Positions 1 through 6,218 of a DNA stretch of 14,553 bases are shown piece after piece. The DNA is from Solirubrobacterales bacterium (GTDB lineage Bacteria; Actinomycetota; Thermoleophilia; Solirubrobacterales; Solirubrobacteraceae). The DNA lies in assembly GCA_009781575.1 (NCBI GenBank), contig WQXW01000012.1, positions 1 through 14,553 of the forward strand, given 5' to 3'. The notes under the pieces were generated by a model that was not told the DNA's origin, made no database searches, and saw only the letters and a list, made by a program, of their open reading frames with translations. Made by a program: the position numbers and the translations under genes. Positions within the stretch are counted from its first letter, which is position 1. The number at the start of each line of letters is the position of its first letter.

Positions 1-92
1 CAGGCAGTCGGCGTCGGTGCGGAACCAGGCGTGGAACTCGCTTAGCGAGCGCGGGTAGTGCTTTTCGGCTTGAGGACTAGCGATCCGGCCAT
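1..92 (-). pseudogene. IS1595-like transposase, N-terminal piece, frameshifted
   Basis: Reading leftward from position 69, the frame gives AEKHYPRSLSEFHAWF followed by RTDADCL and runs off the left edge. I recognise this as the usual N-terminus of IS1595-family transposases, just before their zinc ribbon. That frame has no ATG, GTG or TTG before its upstream stop. An ATG at 92 sits behind a good GGAG ribosome site, but it is in another frame and reads MAGSLVLKPKST before stopping at 42. The ATG and the AEKHYPRS frame are 23 bases apart, so one base is missing (or two are extra). I infer a broken start region or a sequencing slip; I see no classical slippery site. Only about 30 codons are visible, so the family call rests on this motif alone. 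Confidence 0.6.
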
Positions 93-120
93 TCTACTCC
101 GGTTAGATGGATACCCCACT
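1..120 (-). mobile_element. End of an IS1595-like insertion sequence (rest lies left of the window)
   Basis: The transposase start lies about 28 bp from a point where the sequence changes into a recognisable arm of the dispersed repeat (AAACAAAAAACG from 121). The bases between, read on the minus strand as GTGGGGTATCCATCTAACC, are therefore probably the element's terminal inverted repeat. The exact boundary could be 118-120. The matching far end and the target duplication are outside the window, so this is inference from the transposase motif and the abrupt junction. Confidence 0.5.
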
Positions 121-154
121 AAACAAAAAACGCAACGGACGGTGCTCGACCGGC
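121..154 (-). repeat. Half copy of the dispersed palindromic repeat, cut at the IS end
   Basis: AAACAAAAAACGCAACGG followed by a GGTGCTCGACCGGC-like stretch matches the outer arm of the full copies at 4386-4512 (reverse complement) and 9080-9206 (same orientation). The palindromic core and the other arm are missing here. They are replaced by the IS end. Confidence 0.6.
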
Positions 155-216
155 AGCGGCAAGCAAAATGAGGACCCCCCCGCTCCTCTGCTCGGCGAGC
201 CGCTCGTCCCCGCCCA

Positions 217-280
217 CCCGTCCCGGCCCGCCGGCCCGCCCGGCCCGCCCGGCCCGCCGGCCCGCCGGCCCGGCCGGGCG
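217..280. repeat. GC-only low-complexity tract (CGGCCCGCC-like units)
   Basis: The tract is built of GGCCCGCC/CGGCCCGCC units with a period of 8-9 bp and can fold on itself on either strand. It lies directly after the stop of the minus-strand crotonase gene. It could hinder polymerase as a strong GC hairpin, but no U-tract follows, so I do not call it an intrinsic terminator. The rest of 155-216 shows nothing recognisable. Confidence 0.6.
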
Positions 281-1108
281 CTACCGACCCGAGAAGCTCG
301 CCGGGCGCTTCTGGAGGAACGCGGTCACGCCCTCGACGAAATCGGCGCTGCCGGCCATCTCCTCCTGGATGCGCGCCTCGAGGTCGAGCTGCTCGGCCAT
401 GCGCCCGTACACCCAGCTGTTGAGCTGGCGCTTGATGCCGGCGTAGGCGCGCGTGGGCCCCGCGGCCAGGCGGCCCAGCAGCTCCTGCGCGACCTCCTCG
501 AGGCGCTCGTCGGGCGCCACGCGGTTGATCAGCCCCCACTCGAGCGCGCGCGCGGCGGGGATCCGCTCGCCCAGCATCGCCATCTCGGTGGCGCGCGCGA
601 AACCGGCGCGGCTGGGCAACAGCAGCGAGGAGCCGCCGTCGGGGACCAGCCCGATGTTGACGAACGCCAGCAGCAGGTAGGCGCTCTCGGCGGCGACGAT
701 CAGATCGCAGCACAGCGCCAGCGAGCAGCCGATGCCCACCGCGGGACCATTGACCACGGCCACCACCGGCTTGGGCAGCTCGCGGATGAGCTGCATGATC
801 GGGTGGTAGCGCTCGGTCAGCACGCCGTACACGCCGGTCGAGGCCTCCGCGTCGGCGTCGGCCTCGGGGGCGCTCATGTCCTTCAGGTCGGCTCCCGAGG
901 AGAACGCGCGTCCCGCGCCGGTGATCGCGATCGCCCTGACCGAGTCGTCCTCGGCGGCCGCGCGCAGCGCGGCGAGCACCTCGGCGGACAGCTGGTGGTT
1001 CCAGGCGTTCAGCACCTGGGGGCGGTTCAGCTCGATCCGCGCCACCCCCTCGCCGGAGAGCGAGAAGTTGACGGTCTCGAAGTCGCTGTGTGTGGTGGGG
1101 GTGCTCAT
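281..1108 (-). CDS. Enoyl-CoA hydratase/isomerase family protein (PaaG-like crotonase)
   Basis: This 275-residue protein has the crotonase fold, which binds acyl-CoA and stabilises a thioester enolate. The FSSGADLK loop (69-76) and VVNGPAVGIG (118-127) form the CoA site and oxyanion hole. The two hydratase glutamates are absent: Ser129 stands at the first position (CSLALCCD), and IGLVPDGG (152-159) carries no Glu at the second. Asp157 in that motif matches the catalytic Asp of PaaG-type isomerases, so isomerase activity in fatty-acid or phenylacetate breakdown is more likely than classical hydratase. The ending VTAFLQKRPASF is typical of the family. I chose the ATG at 1108 because AGAGGAG lies 7 bases upstream; the open frame continues further but without family similarity. 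The gene is divergent from the one at 1227. Confidence 0.9.
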   Translation of the reverse strand: MSTPTTHSDFETVNFSLSGEGVARIELNRPQVLNAWNHQLSAEVLAALRAAAEDDSVRAIAITGAGRAFSSGADLKDMSAPEADADAEASTGVYGVLTERYHPIMQLIRELPKPVVAVVNGPAVGIGCSLALCCDLIVAAESAYLLLAFVNIGLVPDGGSSLLLPSRAGFARATEMAMLGERIPAARALEWGLINRVAPDERLEEVAQELLGRLAAGPTRAYAGIKRQLNSWVYGRMAEQLDLEARIQEEMAGSADFVEGVTAFLQKRPASFSGR

Positions 1109-1205
1109 TGGCGAACTCCTCTCGTGGGGGCGGCGGGCGCCGTGGCCGCTGGGATTCGTGGGTGCCGGCGTGGGCGAGCGCCGGCGTGCGGCGAGTGCCG
1201 GCCCG

Positions 1206-1216
1206 TTAGATCCTAA
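1206..1216. promoter_or_regulatory. Small palindrome TTAG-ATC-CTAA in the divergent intergenic region
   Basis: A perfect 4-bp inverted repeat with a 3-bp centre lies 10 bp before the ATG at 1227, in the 118-bp gap between divergent genes. TTAGAT (1206-1211) could also serve as a -10 box giving a very short leader. No convincing -35 is visible. AAGG just before the start may be a weak ribosome site. Confidence 0.25.
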
Positions 1217-1226
1217 GGTTTGAGAC

Positions 1227-2000
1227 ATGCGACGGCCAACGATCGGTATGTGCACCGCGCTCGAGCACGCCACCTGGAGCGCCTGGCAGCAGGACGCGAT
1301 GCTGCTGGCGCGCAGCTACGTGGACGCGGTGCAGCTCGCCGGGGGGCTGGCGGTGCTGCTGCCGCCCGACCCGGTCGCGCTGGAGCAGCCGGAGCAGATG
1401 CTGGACCTGATCGACGGGCTGGTGCTGGCGGGCGGCGCCGACATCGACCCCGACGGCTACGGCGCGGAGCGCCACCCCGAAACCCTCGACACCGTGCCCG
1501 AGCGCGATCGCTTCGAGATCGCGCTGGTGCGCGCGGCGATCGAGCGCGACATGCCGGTGCTCGGCATCTGCCGCGGCATGCAGCTGATCAACGTGGCGCT
1601 CGGCGGCACGCTGCTCCAGCACCTCCCGGAGGTGTTCGGCCACCACGAGCACCTGCGCGTGGCGGGCACCTTCGAGGACTCCGATCACGATGTCGAGCTG
1701 CGCGACGGCACGCTCGCCGCGCGGGTCACCGGCGAGCGACACCACGTGACCAAGTCCCACCACCACCAGGGCGTGCAGCGCGCGGGGCGCGGGCTGTTGG
1801 TCAGCGGCGTCTGCCGCGAGGACGGGCTGGCGGAGGCGATCGAGCTGCCCGACCGGCGCTTCGTGCTGGGCGTGCAGTGGCACCCGGAGGCCGACCCCGG
1901 CAGCCCGGTGGTCGCCGCGTTCGTCGCCGAAGCCGCCCGCTGCGCGCTCGAGCGCGCCGGCGAGGACGAGCCGGAGGGCGAGCCGGCCGGCGCCGCCTGA
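1227..2000 (+). CDS. Class I glutamine amidotransferase-like gamma-glutamyl-GABA hydrolase (PuuD type)
   Basis: This 257-residue protein belongs to the peptidase C26 family. LVLAGGADIDPDGYG (66-79) is the oxyanion-side loop. GICRGMQL (113-120) contains the nucleophile elbow with Cys115. GVQWHPE (215-221) supplies the catalytic His219 and Glu221. KSHHHQGV (177-184) matches the substrate-side histidine motif of PuuD proteins. PuuD enzymes hydrolyse gamma-glutamyl-GABA in putrescine breakdown; related members cut other gamma-glutamyl amides, and no polyamine genes are nearby, so the substrate is uncertain. The ATG at 1227 gives a start of normal family length. The gene is 37 bp upstream of the PAP2 gene. 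Confidence 0.88.
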   Translation: MRRPTIGMCTALEHATWSAWQQDAMLLARSYVDAVQLAGGLAVLLPPDPVALEQPEQMLDLIDGLVLAGGADIDPDGYGAERHPETLDTVPERDRFEIALVRAAIERDMPVLGICRGMQLINVALGGTLLQHLPEVFGHHEHLRVAGTFEDSDHDVELRDGTLAARVTGERHHVTKSHHHQGVQRAGRGLLVSGVCREDGLAEAIELPDRRFVLGVQWHPEADPGSPVVAAFVAEAARCALERAGEDEPEGEPAGAA

Positions 2001-2022
2001 GCGAGGCCGCCTGGAGCGGCCA

Positions 2023-2028
2023 TATACT
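2023..2028 (+). promoter_or_regulatory. Candidate -10 box (TATACT) for a leaderless transcript
   Basis: TATACT ends 9 bp before the GTG at 2038, which has no Shine-Dalgarno sequence. A start of transcription about 7 bases after the box would fall almost on the start codon, as in the leaderless mRNAs common in actinobacteria. The same hexamer precedes trxR at 4547. No clear -35 is seen. Confidence 0.4.
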
Positions 2029-2037
2029 GCTCGCTCC

Positions 2038-3042
2038 GTGGGGCGGGCCAGGAGCGCGATCAGAGCAAGCGCCTGGGTGCTGGTGGCGGTTGGCGTGGCC
2101 GCCCCGCTCGTGCGCCGGCGCGTGCGCGCGCCGGCGCTGGCGATCCAGCTGGCCGCGTTCGGCGCGCCGCTCGGGCTCAGTGTGGCGCTGCGGCGCTCGC
2201 GCACACGGGATGTGGCGGTGTGCGCGCTGCACATGTGGGCGTACGTGCTGGCCTACAAGTCGCCCCACGACGACGAGCAGGCGCAGGCCGAACGGGTGCA
2301 CGTCGACTACCCGATCGCGCTCGACCGCGCGCTGGGTCTGGGAGAGCTGCCCACGGTGCGTCTCCAGCGCGCGCTGGCGTCCTCCGGCGAGTGGCGCGCG
2401 TTGGACCGCGTGCTGGTGTGGACCCACTGGTCGTGGATGCTGGCGCCCAACGCGGCGCTGGCCTACATCCTCTGGCGCAACCCGCGGCGCTTCCCGCGCG
2501 CGGCGGCGCTGACCTACGCGGTGTTCGACCTCGGCGCGTGCGTGTACTGGCTGGCGCCCACCGCGCCGCCCTGGTACGCGGCCGAGCTCAGCGCGCGCGA
2601 GCCGCGCGGCGAGCCGCGAGGCGGCGAACAGGGCGAGCTCCTCGGCGAGCCGCGGGGCGAGCGGGGGGGCGGCGAGCTGGTGGTGCGGCGCATGATGGCC
2701 GAGTATGGCGAGTTCTTCTGGCAGGACGGATGGACGCGCCTCTACAGTGTCTTTGGAGGCAACCCCCTGGCCGCGATGCCGTCGCTGCATTTCGCCACAT
2801 CGCTCATGTCGGCCCATCTGCTCGCCGAGCACGGGCGGCTGGAGGGCGCGCTGGCGCTGCTCTACACGCTCACCCTGGGCTTCGCGCTGGTGTACCTGGG
2901 GGAGCACTACGTGGTCGACCTGCTGGCCGGCGTGGCGCTCGTGGAGGCGGTGCGCCACGGCGCGCCCCGCGCGGGGCCCCCGATCGGGCGACTCGGGCGC
3001 GCGGTGGGGACACTCGAGGCGATCGCACACGAAAGCGGCTGA
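2038..3042 (+). CDS. PAP2-family membrane phosphatase / inositolphosphotransferase-like protein
   Basis: This is a 334-residue integral membrane protein. The phosphatase signature is split over AMPSLHFA (Ser249, His251) and YLGEHYVVDLLAG (His290, Asp294), the usual catalytic pair of PAP2 enzymes acting on lipid phosphates. The segment WLAPTAPPWY before them is typical of the PAP2_3 / inositol phosphorylceramide synthase-like group. Between these two parts, at residues about 186-213, is a low-complexity insert rich in Gly, Glu, Arg and Pro (repeats of GEPRG), which probably forms a soluble loop. The start is taken as GTG at 2038 because a TATACT box lies just upstream. It is followed after 15 bp by another lipid-type membrane protein, suggesting a shared role in phospholipid or cell-envelope lipid modification. 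The substrate cannot be told. Confidence 0.85.
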   Translation: MGRARSAIRASAWVLVAVGVAAPLVRRRVRAPALAIQLAAFGAPLGLSVALRRSRTRDVAVCALHMWAYVLAYKSPHDDEQAQAERVHVDYPIALDRALGLGELPTVRLQRALASSGEWRALDRVLVWTHWSWMLAPNAALAYILWRNPRRFPRAAALTYAVFDLGACVYWLAPTAPPWYAAELSAREPRGEPRGGEQGELLGEPRGERGGGELVVRRMMAEYGEFFWQDGWTRLYSVFGGNPLAAMPSLHFATSLMSAHLLAEHGRLEGALALLYTLTLGFALVYLGEHYVVDLLAGVALVEAVRHGAPRAGPPIGRLGRAVGTLEAIAHESG

Positions 3043-3057
3043 GCGCGTGAGCGGGGC

Positions 3058-4314
3058 ATGAGCGACGGGGCGCCAGCTCGCGGGTCGCGAATCGCTGCCC
3101 CCGAAGGAGCCACTCACGAGCGGGGCGCCGATGGGAGCTCACCTCCGGAGACCGACCCCACCGAGACCGACCCCACCGAGGCCAAGCCCACCGAGGCCAA
3201 GCCCACCGAGGCGCACGCGGAGGAGATGCCGCGTGTGGTGCTCACGCGCCGCAGGGCGATCTCCTTCGCGATCTTCGTGCTGTCGGCGATCGCGTTTCTC
3301 TACTACGGCCTGCCGAAGGTCACGGGCCTCGGCACCACGATCCACCGCATCCAGCGGGGAGATCCGTGGTGGATCGCGCTGGGGGTGGTGTTCGAGCTGC
3401 TGTCGTTCGCCGGCTATGTAGCCGTGTTCCGCGCGGTGTTCGCGCGGGGCAGCGCGCGCATAGGGCTGCGCGAGAGCTACCTGATCACGCTGGCGGGGGT
3501 GCTGGCCACCCGGCTCTTCGCCGCCGCCGGCGCCGGGGGGATCGCGATCACGGCGTGGGCGCTGCGCCGCTCGGGAATGGAGGCGCGGGTGGTGGCCACC
3601 CGTATGGTGGCCTTCCTGGTGCTCCTCTACTCGGTGTACGCGGGCTCGCTGGTGCTCAACGGTGTGGGACTCGGCGTGGGCCTCTTCCCGGGGGGCGGCT
3701 CGTTCGCGATCACGATCGTGCCGGCGATCATTGGCGCGTTCCTGATCGGAGTGGCCGTGGTGGCGGCGATGCTGCCGGCCGACATCGAGCCGCGCCTGGC
3801 GGGGTCGTCGTCCGGGCGCGGCCGCCCCCGCCCGTGGCAGCGCGCGGTGGCGCGTCTTGGCACCGTGCCGGCGATGGCGCGGAGCGGAACACGCCAGGCG
3901 ATCGAGATCGTGCGCACCCGCGATCCGGCACTGCTGGGCGCGGTGGCGTGGTGGGGCTTTGACATGGGTGTGCTGTGGGCGTGCTTCCACGCGTTCGGCG
4001 TGGCGCCGCCGTTCACCGTGATCTGGATGGCCTACTTCGTGGGCATGTTTGGCAACCTCCTGCCGCTGCCCGGCGGTCTCGGCGGCGTGGAGGGCGGCAT
4101 GATCGGGGCGCTGGCGGCGTTCGGGGTCGACATCAACCTCGCGGTGCTGGCGGTGCTGTCGTACCGCGCGATCTCCTTCTGGCTGCCGACGATCCCGGGG
4201 GCGATCGCCTATCTGCAGCTGCGCCGCACGGTGTCGCACTGGCGCGCGGAGGACCTCGGCGTGGCCGGCCCGGCGCGGGGCGCGCGCGTGGGGGTGGATG
4301 CGGTGCGGGCGTAG
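3058..4314 (+). CDS. LPG-synthase transmembrane-region / UPF0104 family protein
   Basis: This 418-residue protein starts with about 60 hydrophilic residues and then has roughly eight transmembrane segments, starting with AISFAIFVLSAIAFLYYGLP. The conserved family motif PLPGGLGGVEGG lies near residues 335-347, followed by SYRAISFWLP. The family (PF03706) includes the flippase part of MprF and AglD-like proteins; this one has no aminoacyl-transferase domain, so it is more likely a lipid flippase or glycolipid-related protein. The N-terminal tail contains a tandem pentapeptide repeat (ETDPT twice, EAKPT twice), probably disordered and cytoplasmic. It is 15 bp after the PAP2 gene and is probably co-transcribed with it. 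Confidence 0.85.
   Translation: MSDGAPARGSRIAAPEGATHERGADGSSPPETDPTETDPTEAKPTEAKPTEAHAEEMPRVVLTRRRAISFAIFVLSAIAFLYYGLPKVTGLGTTIHRIQRGDPWWIALGVVFELLSFAGYVAVFRAVFARGSARIGLRESYLITLAGVLATRLFAAAGAGGIAITAWALRRSGMEARVVATRMVAFLVLLYSVYAGSLVLNGVGLGVGLFPGGGSFAITIVPAIIGAFLIGVAVVAAMLPADIEPRLAGSSSGRGRPRPWQRAVARLGTVPAMARSGTRQAIEIVRTRDPALLGAVAWWGFDMGVLWACFHAFGVAPPFTVIWMAYFVGMFGNLLPLPGGLGGVEGGMIGALAAFGVDINLAVLAVLSYRAISFWLPTIPGAIAYLQLRRTVSHWRAEDLGVAGPARGARVGVDAVRA
3148..3207 (+). repeat. In-frame 15-bp tandem repeat, four units
   Basis: Four 15-bp units encode ETDPT, ETDPT, EAKPT, EAKPT in the acidic N-terminal tail of the UPF0104-type membrane protein. The first two units are identical to each other, as are the last two. 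Its in-frame length makes it a likely site of size variation between strains without loss of the frame. Confidence 0.85.
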
Positions 4315-4328
4315 CGGCGCCCGCGCGT

Positions 4329-4380
4329 GGGGCAGTCCCGAGGCTCCGGCGCTGCGGGCTGTCCCGAGGTCCCGTGCCCC
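4329..4380 (+). terminator. Possible GC hairpin after the 1227-4314 gene run
   Basis: GGGGCA at 4329-4334 pairs with TGCCCC at 4375-4380, enclosing a direct repeat GTCCCGAGG (4335-4343 and 4361-4369). It is the first secondary structure after the stop at 4314. No U-tract follows, so termination is uncertain. Confidence 0.25.
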
Positions 4381-4385
4381 GCGAT

Positions 4386-4512
4386 GCCGGTCGAGCGCCC
4401 GTCGAGCTCCGGCCGTTGCGTGTTTTGTTTTTTGGATTGGTTCCGCGCGGAATGAATCCTCTTTTTGAATCCCCCAACGGCGCCTCCGACAGGTGTGTTC
4501 GAGGCGACGCGC
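4386..4512 (+). repeat. Dispersed palindromic repeat, copy 1
   Basis: The 68-bp dyad runs from CCGTTG (4413) to CAACGG (4480). Its core at 4434-4459 is GGATTGGTTCCGC followed by GCGGAATGAATCC. The flanks also repeat: GCCGGTCGAGC on the left and CGCCTCCGACAGGTGTGTTC on the right, the latter with its own CGCCTC/GAGGCG stem (4481-4506). In this copy TCTTTTTG follows the core stem, so it could act as a terminator for plus-strand transcripts from the gene ending at 4314. About 21 of 34 positions pair across the full dyad. Confidence 0.85.
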
Positions 4513-4546
4513 CGGCCGGCAGCACCGTGTCCGCTCCCGCGCGCGC

Positions 4547-4552
4547 TATACT
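4547..4552 (+). promoter_or_regulatory. Candidate -10 box (TATACT) of trxR
   Basis: TATACT lies about 100 bp before the ATG at 4654. It is overlapped by the 19-bp palindrome described in the next entry. I see no good -35 hexamer in the GC-rich bases upstream. Confidence 0.45.
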
Positions 4553-4567
4553 TTACAAAGTGAAGTA
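4549..4567. promoter_or_regulatory. Operator-like palindrome TACTTTACAAAGTGAAGTA
   Basis: The two 8-bp arms TACTTTAC and GTGAAGTA are separated by AAA and pair at 7 of 8 positions. It stands out as AT-rich in a GC-rich region and overlaps the -10 box of trxR. A bound protein here would block initiation. The size and shape resemble operators of small winged-helix repressors such as HxlR/DUF24 or PadR, several of which sense redox or electrophile stress. No such regulator is encoded in the window, so the protein is unknown. Confidence 0.5.
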
Positions 4568-4653
4568 GGTAGGAGGGCATCGGAGCGGGAAGGCGCGTAG
4601 CATCGCCGGCGCGGCGCGGTCATCGGCTCGCCCACTCACCGACAGGAGCGCGG

Positions 4654-5676
4654 ATGGCATCCAAGGACATCGAGAGCACGATCATCGTGGGCAGCGGCCC
4701 GGCGGGGTACACCGCGGCGCTGTACACCGCGCGCGCCAACCTGCGCCCGCTGGTGATCGAGGGCTTCGCGTGGGGTGGCCTGTTGCAGCAGACGACCCAC
4801 GTGGAGAACTATCCCGGCTTCCCCGACGGCATCATGGGGCCCGAGCTGATGCCGCTCTTCCGCGAGCAGGCGCAGCGCTTCGGCGCGCGCCTGATCACCG
4901 ATCAGGCCGAGCGCGTGGAGCTGGCGAGCGAGGCGGGCGGCGTGCACTCGGTGTGGGCGGCCGGCGAGCAGCACCGCGCGCGCACCGTGATCCTGGCGAT
5001 GGGCGCGGAGCACAAGAAGCTCGGCATCCCCGGCGAGGAGGAGCTCGGCGGGCGGGGCGTGAGCTACTGCGCGACCTGCGACGCGGCGTTCTTCCGCGAC
5101 AGGCCCACGATGGTCGTGGGCGGCGGCGACTCGGCCATGGAGGAGGCGATCTTCCTCTCGAAGTTCGCCAGCGGGGTCGTGCTGGTGCATCGCCGCGACG
5201 AGTTCAGGGCGTCGAAGATCATGCTCGAGCGCGCGCGCGAGCAGCAGAACATCGAGTTCCTCACCCCGTTCACCGTCAAGGAGCTCAGGGCGGGCGAGGG
5301 CGGCGCGCTCACCGCGGCCACACTGGTGGACCAGCGCTCCGGGGAGGAGCGCGAGCTCCAGATCGGGGGCGCGTTCGTGGCGATCGGCCACCAGCCGCAG
5401 TCGCAGCTCGTGGCGGGCCAGGTGGAGCTGGACGACAACGGATACGTGGTGGTGCGCGGCCACTCCACGGCAACCAACCGCCCCGGCGTGTTCGCGGCGG
5501 GCGATCTCGTCGACCACACCTACCGCCAGGCGATCACCGCCGCCGGCTCCGGCTGCCAGGCGGCGCTGGACGCGGAGTGGTACCTGCGCGACACTCCCGA
5601 GGTGCCGATCCCCGCGGGCATGCACCTCGGCGACCCGGCCGAGGCCCAGTGGGCCCCAGCGGCCGACCCCGCCTGA
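4654..5676 (+). CDS. trxB: Thioredoxin-disulfide reductase
   Basis: This 340-residue FAD enzyme transfers electrons from NADPH to thioredoxin in the cytoplasm. The FAD-binding GSGPAG is at residues 13-18. The redox-active pair Cys139-Ala-Thr-Cys142 sits in SYCATCDAAFF. The NADPH domain shows VVGGGDSAMEEA near 155-166 and HRRDEFRASKIM, whose arginines bind the NADPH phosphate. GVFAAGDLVDHTYRQ is the C-terminal FAD motif. The length is slightly above the usual 310-330 because of a short C-terminal tail. AGGAG at 4644-4648, 5 bp before the ATG, fixes the start. The promoter carries an operator-like palindrome, consistent with stress control. No thioredoxin gene is adjacent. Confidence 0.95.
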   Translation: MASKDIESTIIVGSGPAGYTAALYTARANLRPLVIEGFAWGGLLQQTTHVENYPGFPDGIMGPELMPLFREQAQRFGARLITDQAERVELASEAGGVHSVWAAGEQHRARTVILAMGAEHKKLGIPGEEELGGRGVSYCATCDAAFFRDRPTMVVGGGDSAMEEAIFLSKFASGVVLVHRRDEFRASKIMLERAREQQNIEFLTPFTVKELRAGEGGALTAATLVDQRSGEERELQIGGAFVAIGHQPQSQLVAGQVELDDNGYVVVRGHSTATNRPGVFAAGDLVDHTYRQAITAAGSGCQAALDAEWYLRDTPEVPIPAGMHLGDPAEAQWAPAADPA

Positions 5677-5691
5677 GCCTTCGCGGCGCGC

Positions 5692-5721
5692 TCACCCGCG
5701 CCGGGTGATTTGGGATCACCC
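5692..5721 (+). promoter_or_regulatory. Overlapping alternative hairpins between trxB and the YccF gene
   Basis: Three segments can pair: TCACCC (5692-5697), GGGTGAT (5703-5709) and ATCACCC (5715-5721). The middle one can pair with either neighbour, each time across a 5-base loop, so the two hairpins exclude each other. There is no U-tract after the second. The element may be a weak terminator of trxB or a structural switch in the leader of the next gene. Confidence 0.35.
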
Positions 5722-5749
5722 AGCCGTGCGGCAGCTTTGATGTTGTCGC

Positions 5750-6169
5750 GTGCGCGTGCTGCTGAACATCATCTGGTTCCTGTTGGCGGGCCTGTGGCTG
5801 GCGCTGGCCTACGCGCTGGCGGCGTTGATCTGTTTCATCCTGATCATCACCATCCCGTTCGGGATTGCGTCGCTGCGGATCGGGATGTTCGCGCTGTGGC
5901 CGTTTGGGCGAACGGTTGTGCGGCGCGCGGACGCCGGCGCGGCGTCGACGATCGGCAACGTGCTGTGGCTCCTGCTGTGCGGGTGGTGGCTGGCGCTCGG
6001 GCACCTCATCAGCGGGGTGTTGCTGTGTCTGACGATCATCGGCATCCCGCTGGCGCTGGCGGACTTCAAGCTGATCCCCGTGTCGCTGCTGCCGTTCGGC
6101 CGCGAGATCGTGTCGGTCGAGCAGGCGCGCGCGATGGGTCTCACCCCGAGCGTCGAGGTGCCGCGCTAG
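5750..6169 (+). CDS. YccF-type small membrane protein with two repeated domains
   Basis: This 139-residue protein is made of two similar halves. The first has LNIIWFLLAGLWLAL, a second hydrophobic helix, then LWPFGRTVV. The second has GNVLWLLLCGWWLALG, a helix, then LLPFGREIV. This duplicated pattern of two helices followed by PFGR is the YccF (PF03733) arrangement. The molecular function of YccF proteins is not established. I took the GTG at 5750, which immediately precedes the conserved start; no ribosome site is visible, and another GTG lies two codons later. It is 73 bp after trxB on the same strand and may be read through from it. Confidence 0.82.
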   Translation: MRVLLNIIWFLLAGLWLALAYALAALICFILIITIPFGIASLRIGMFALWPFGRTVVRRADAGAASTIGNVLWLLLCGWWLALGHLISGVLLCLTIIGIPLALADFKLIPVSLLPFGREIVSVEQARAMGLTPSVEVPR

Positions 6170-6170
6170 G

Positions 6171-6198
6171 CGGCTGGGCGGCTGGGCGGCTGGGCGGC
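6171..6198. repeat. 8-bp tandem repeat CGGCTGGG, three and a half units
   Basis: Three exact CGGCTGGG units and a partial fourth begin right after the stop codon of the YccF gene. They fill most of the short gap to the converging 3-hydroxyacyl-CoA dehydrogenase gene. This is a slippage-prone spot outside coding sequence. Confidence 0.8.
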
Positions 6199-6218
6199 GC
6201 GGTGGTGGCGCTGCGCCG

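Noticed and set aside
42..92. Programmed -1 frameshift in the transposase
   Set aside because: CCGAAAAGC does not form a standard slippery heptamer, and this IS family normally uses a single frame as far as I know.
155..175. GCAAAATG near 161-168 as a third copy of the small module
   Set aside because: Only eight bases match, too few to support homology.
107..1216. Long plus-strand open frame opposite the crotonase gene
   Set aside because: It is the antisense of a well-supported gene, with Arg/Gly/His-rich composition typical of GC-rich shadow frames and no recognisable domain.
3148..3207. Tandem 15-bp repeats as a CRISPR-like array
   Set aside because: The units are directly adjacent with no spacers and are in frame inside a gene.
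3139..4239. His/Arg-rich minus-strand frame opposite the UPF0104-type gene
   Set aside because: Shadow of a clear multi-pass membrane protein; no start context and no domain.
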